Origin: Tigriopus japonicus
Taxonomy: Eukaryota > Arthropoda > Copepoda > Harpacticoida > Harpacticidae
Assembly: GCA_010645155.1 (NCBI GenBank)
Contig: CM021322.1
Location: forward strand, 2,598,417 to 2,662,416
DNA length: 64,000 bases
Reading direction: 5' to 3'
Shown here: in pieces, positions 63,480 through 64,000 of the stretch
How positions within the stretch are numbered: position 1 is the stretch's first letter
Layout: each line of letters starts with the position of its first letter
Notes under the pieces: generated by a model
Database searches by the model: none
The model's input: only the letters and a program-made list of their open reading frames with translations
Told to the model about the DNA's origin: nothing
Made by a program: the position numbers and the translations under genes

Positions 63480-63487
63480 CTTTTTGG

Positions 63488-64000
63488 ATATTCTCAATGA
63501 ACGAACGCAATTTTCACAGAAGTGACAAATGTACTGTTTTACGTGAATTGGCAGTCACTACGAAGTAGCGCGCGCAAAAACGATTGAGCAGATTGAAAAT
63601 CAGATTGAACTCAATCAGTATTGGAAACGTTGGCTAGTTTTTCCTGTAAATAAGTTATTCACTAGCTGAACGTGTATTTTTCTAATTTGAGCATTGGTTA
63701 TTGTTTGTTACAATTTTCAGAGTTACGCTTTTCATGATCAAATCATTTCTGAAATCCTTAAACACTTAACATTTCTCCTTCCTTCGATACCTTGGGCTCG
63801 TTTGAAGCCGTTTATCAAGATTTCGAATCGATGTGACCACTCAGTTTTAAATCCGAGACTCGGACTCTAATTCCCATTTTGCCAACCACTGAGAGTATTC
63901 ATAACTTGAAAATCTGAGATTTGTCCCTTAAAGTCGGGAAGTTTGGAAAAACAAACCCATACTGCAGTCACTAGTTTGCTTGAGGGGTTTTAACGATTCT
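63488..64000. other. Window end, no supported feature
   Basis: AT-rich, with no recognisable exon or repeat. Probably still intronic to the catenin-like gene, by inference from its missing 3' part. Confidence 0.35.

Overview
The window is nuclear DNA of a multicellular eukaryote. Genes are split by GT-AG introns and separated by up to about 10 kb of non-coding DNA. There are no operons, and short non-autonomous transposons, foldback elements and microsatellites are common. The protein set (SRPK kinase, secreted von Willebrand factor A protein, secreted serpin, farnesyl diphosphate synthase, probable p120/delta-catenin) is metazoan. Gene density, intron sizes and protein flavour fit an arthropod, perhaps a crustacean such as a copepod; that placement is inference, not something the sequence proves.

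Layout. 1-7.3 kb (+): SRSF protein kinase, nine visible exons, 5' end outside the window, followed by a triplet-repeat-rich 3' region. 7.3-12.7 kb: non-coding, with a tRNA-derived SINE-like element and an AT-rich TA-flanked inverted-repeat element. 12.76-13.68 kb (-): single-exon secreted vWA protein. 13.7-26.9 kb: long gene-poor stretch with perfect palindromes, a 22-bp minisatellite in a CpG-free tract, and a (GAT)n run. 26.87-30.42 kb (+): four-exon serpin with a foldback element in its third intron. 30.8-36.9 kb: repeat-rich interval with inverted duplications, an assembly gap, an 8-bp-TSD hAT MITE nested in an older foldback, a TA-flanked foldback MITE, and about 2.2 kb almost devoid of CpG that carries a diverged 408-bp tandem duplication. 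37.43-38.58 kb (-): intronless farnesyl diphosphate synthase. 38.6-49.6 kb: no supportable gene. 49.69-57.93 kb (+): 5' part of a gene reconstructed from five phase-compatible exons, best matched to the N-terminal region of p120/delta-catenins; it should continue beyond 64 kb. 62.8-63.5 kb: two hAT MITEs with exact 8-bp target-site duplications, 90 bp apart.

The genes do not form one pathway: the neighbourhood mixes splicing control (SRPK), extracellular proteins (vWA, serpin), isoprenoid synthesis (FPPS) and probably cell adhesion (catenin). The most unusual signals are the near-total loss of CpG in sharply bounded, repeat-containing tracts, with CpG-bearing MITEs inserted in or beside the larger one. 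No convincing new gene system was found. Protein identities come from recognising motifs, with no database search.
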